A DNA stretch of 64,000 nucleotides from Caldicellulosiruptor kronotskyensis 2002 (GTDB taxonomy: Bacteria; Bacillota; Thermoanaerobacteria; Caldicellulosiruptorales; Caldicellulosiruptoraceae): positions 2,779,786 to 2,843,785 of the forward strand of contig NC_014720.1 in the NCBI RefSeq assembly GCF_000166775.1. The letters run 5' to 3'. Made by a program: the position numbers and the translations under genes. This document shows, piece after piece, positions 63,416-64,000 of this stretch (positions within the stretch are counted from its first letter, which is position 1; every line of letters begins with the position of its first letter). The notes under the pieces are model-generated. The model saw only the letters and a list, made by a program, of their open reading frames with translations, had not been told where the DNA came from and did no database searches.

Positions 63416-63634
63416 ATGAACATAGGATTTATAGTTATTGTTTACATGCTACTTTTTGCTACAGAATATTTTATCTTAAAAAGAAGGTATCTGCAAAAAG
63501 AAATGTTTTTTACAAGCATTTTAATTTTCACAGGGCTTTTACTCAGTTTAATCCTAAACATCAAGAAAAACGTGCCAAATCCGCACATTTTGATTGAAAA
63601 GCTATTTGACAAGCTATTTTCTCAATTTATGTAA
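63416..63634 (+). CDS. Small membrane protein at the end of the germination operon
   Basis: This 72-residue protein has two membrane helices (about 3-20 and 29-48) and a C-terminal soluble tail. AAAGGAG lies upstream of the ATG, 21 bp after the C subunit stop. It may be an accessory receptor subunit (GerD/2TM-like) but I do not recognise the family with certainty. Confidence 0.75.
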   Translation: MNIGFIVIVYMLLFATEYFILKRRYLQKEMFFTSILIFTGLLLSLILNIKKNVPNPHILIEKLFDKLFSQFM

Positions 63635-64000
63635 ACACGAAACTTAAAAACCCTCAAAAATAACTCAAAAAATTTTTCACAGAAAAAACTATGTTTACTT
63701 ACTTTTTTAAAACTCATTCTTTTTTCTGCACCTTCATAAGACAATCCTTCTTAAAAAAGTCAACCATCGTTAATCAAGATATCCACATGTGAAAAATCAA
63801 TTTTAATAAATTTAATTCACAAAAATAATCCACATATCCACAGTTTTTATCCACAGACTTTTAACAGGATGTAGACAATTTTTTCACTGTGGAAAATTTG
63901 ATTCTCAAAATATATTTTCTTATTGATGTGGATAATTTTTTTTGGTATATTTAATAATGCTTCTAAAAATTATAAAACATATTTTCGGTTGTGGAAATTA
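63635..64000. other. Probable oriC region with DnaA boxes
   Basis: The DNA is very AT-rich and gene-free. DnaA-box-like sites are TTATCCACA at 63847-63855 and its inverse TGTGGATAA at 63927-63935, with one-mismatch copies at 63779-63787 (ATATCCACA), 63826-63834 (TAATCCACA) and 63834-63842 (ATATCCACA). With rpmH/rnpA/parAB nearby this fits the origin upstream of dnaA, which would begin beyond the window. Confidence 0.85.

Noticed and set aside
63391..63597. Plus-strand frame overlapping the small membrane protein
   Set aside because: No hydrophobic pattern, poor start context, and it overlaps a frame with a good ribosome-binding site and two clear membrane helices.
1..64000. tRNA, rRNA, tmRNA or RNase P RNA genes
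   Set aside because: None of the conserved sequences of these RNAs was recognised anywhere in the window by reading; a covariance-model search would settle it.

Overview
The window looks like a piece of an AT-rich, thermophilic, Gram-positive Clostridia-type chromosome. Gene content and order fit Caldicellulosiruptor or a close relative. This is inferred from the rpmH-rnpA-yidD-yidC-jag-mnmE-mnmG-rsmG-noc-parA-parB series, the sporulation and germination genes, and a xylan-degradation cluster; no database was consulted. The right end (63.6-64 kb) carries DnaA boxes and lies next to the chromosomal origin, with dnaA probably just outside.

Left part (0-14 kb): a partial Ser/Thr kinase, then a leftward type III-A CRISPR operon (cas10/csm1, csm2, csm3, csm4, csm5, cas6). 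It is preceded by two small unknown genes, one of them frameshifted. Two rightward CRISPR arrays share a 30-bp repeat and a near-identical leader with a clear promoter. A 3' flank containing a cysteine-rich protein gene follows each array. One copy of that gene is full length and the other is truncated, and an AAA ATPase gene lies between the duplicated blocks. No cas1, cas2 or CARF effector is visible.

Middle (14-39 kb): an SDH-type serine protease and a rhomboid protease; a divergent BsaWI-like restriction/methylation pair; a cytoplasmic xylan operon (SGNH esterase, deacetylase, GH10); bioY under a BirA-type operator; recD2; a YvrJ/DUF2922/DUF1659 cluster; and spoVAC-AD-AE. Next comes a leftward locus with a second cysteine-rich paralogue, two unknown genes and Csx20, a presumed ring nuclease for cyclic oligoadenylates. 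spoVS, a large GGDEF-EAL sensor and two overlapping WYL-type regulators follow.

Right part (39-64 kb): a chemoreceptor-like protein, a CAP-domain protein, an orphan fumarase alpha subunit, cvpA, a SpoIIE-type phosphatase, parAB flanked by two parS sites, a Pho-regulated pstS-phoA pair, noc, the conserved origin-proximal housekeeping block, a gerA-type germinant receptor operon and oriC DNA.

The most notable link is that one cysteine-rich family sits both at the distal ends of the CRISPR arrays and beside Csx20. This suggests an uncharacterised component of type III CRISPR biology.
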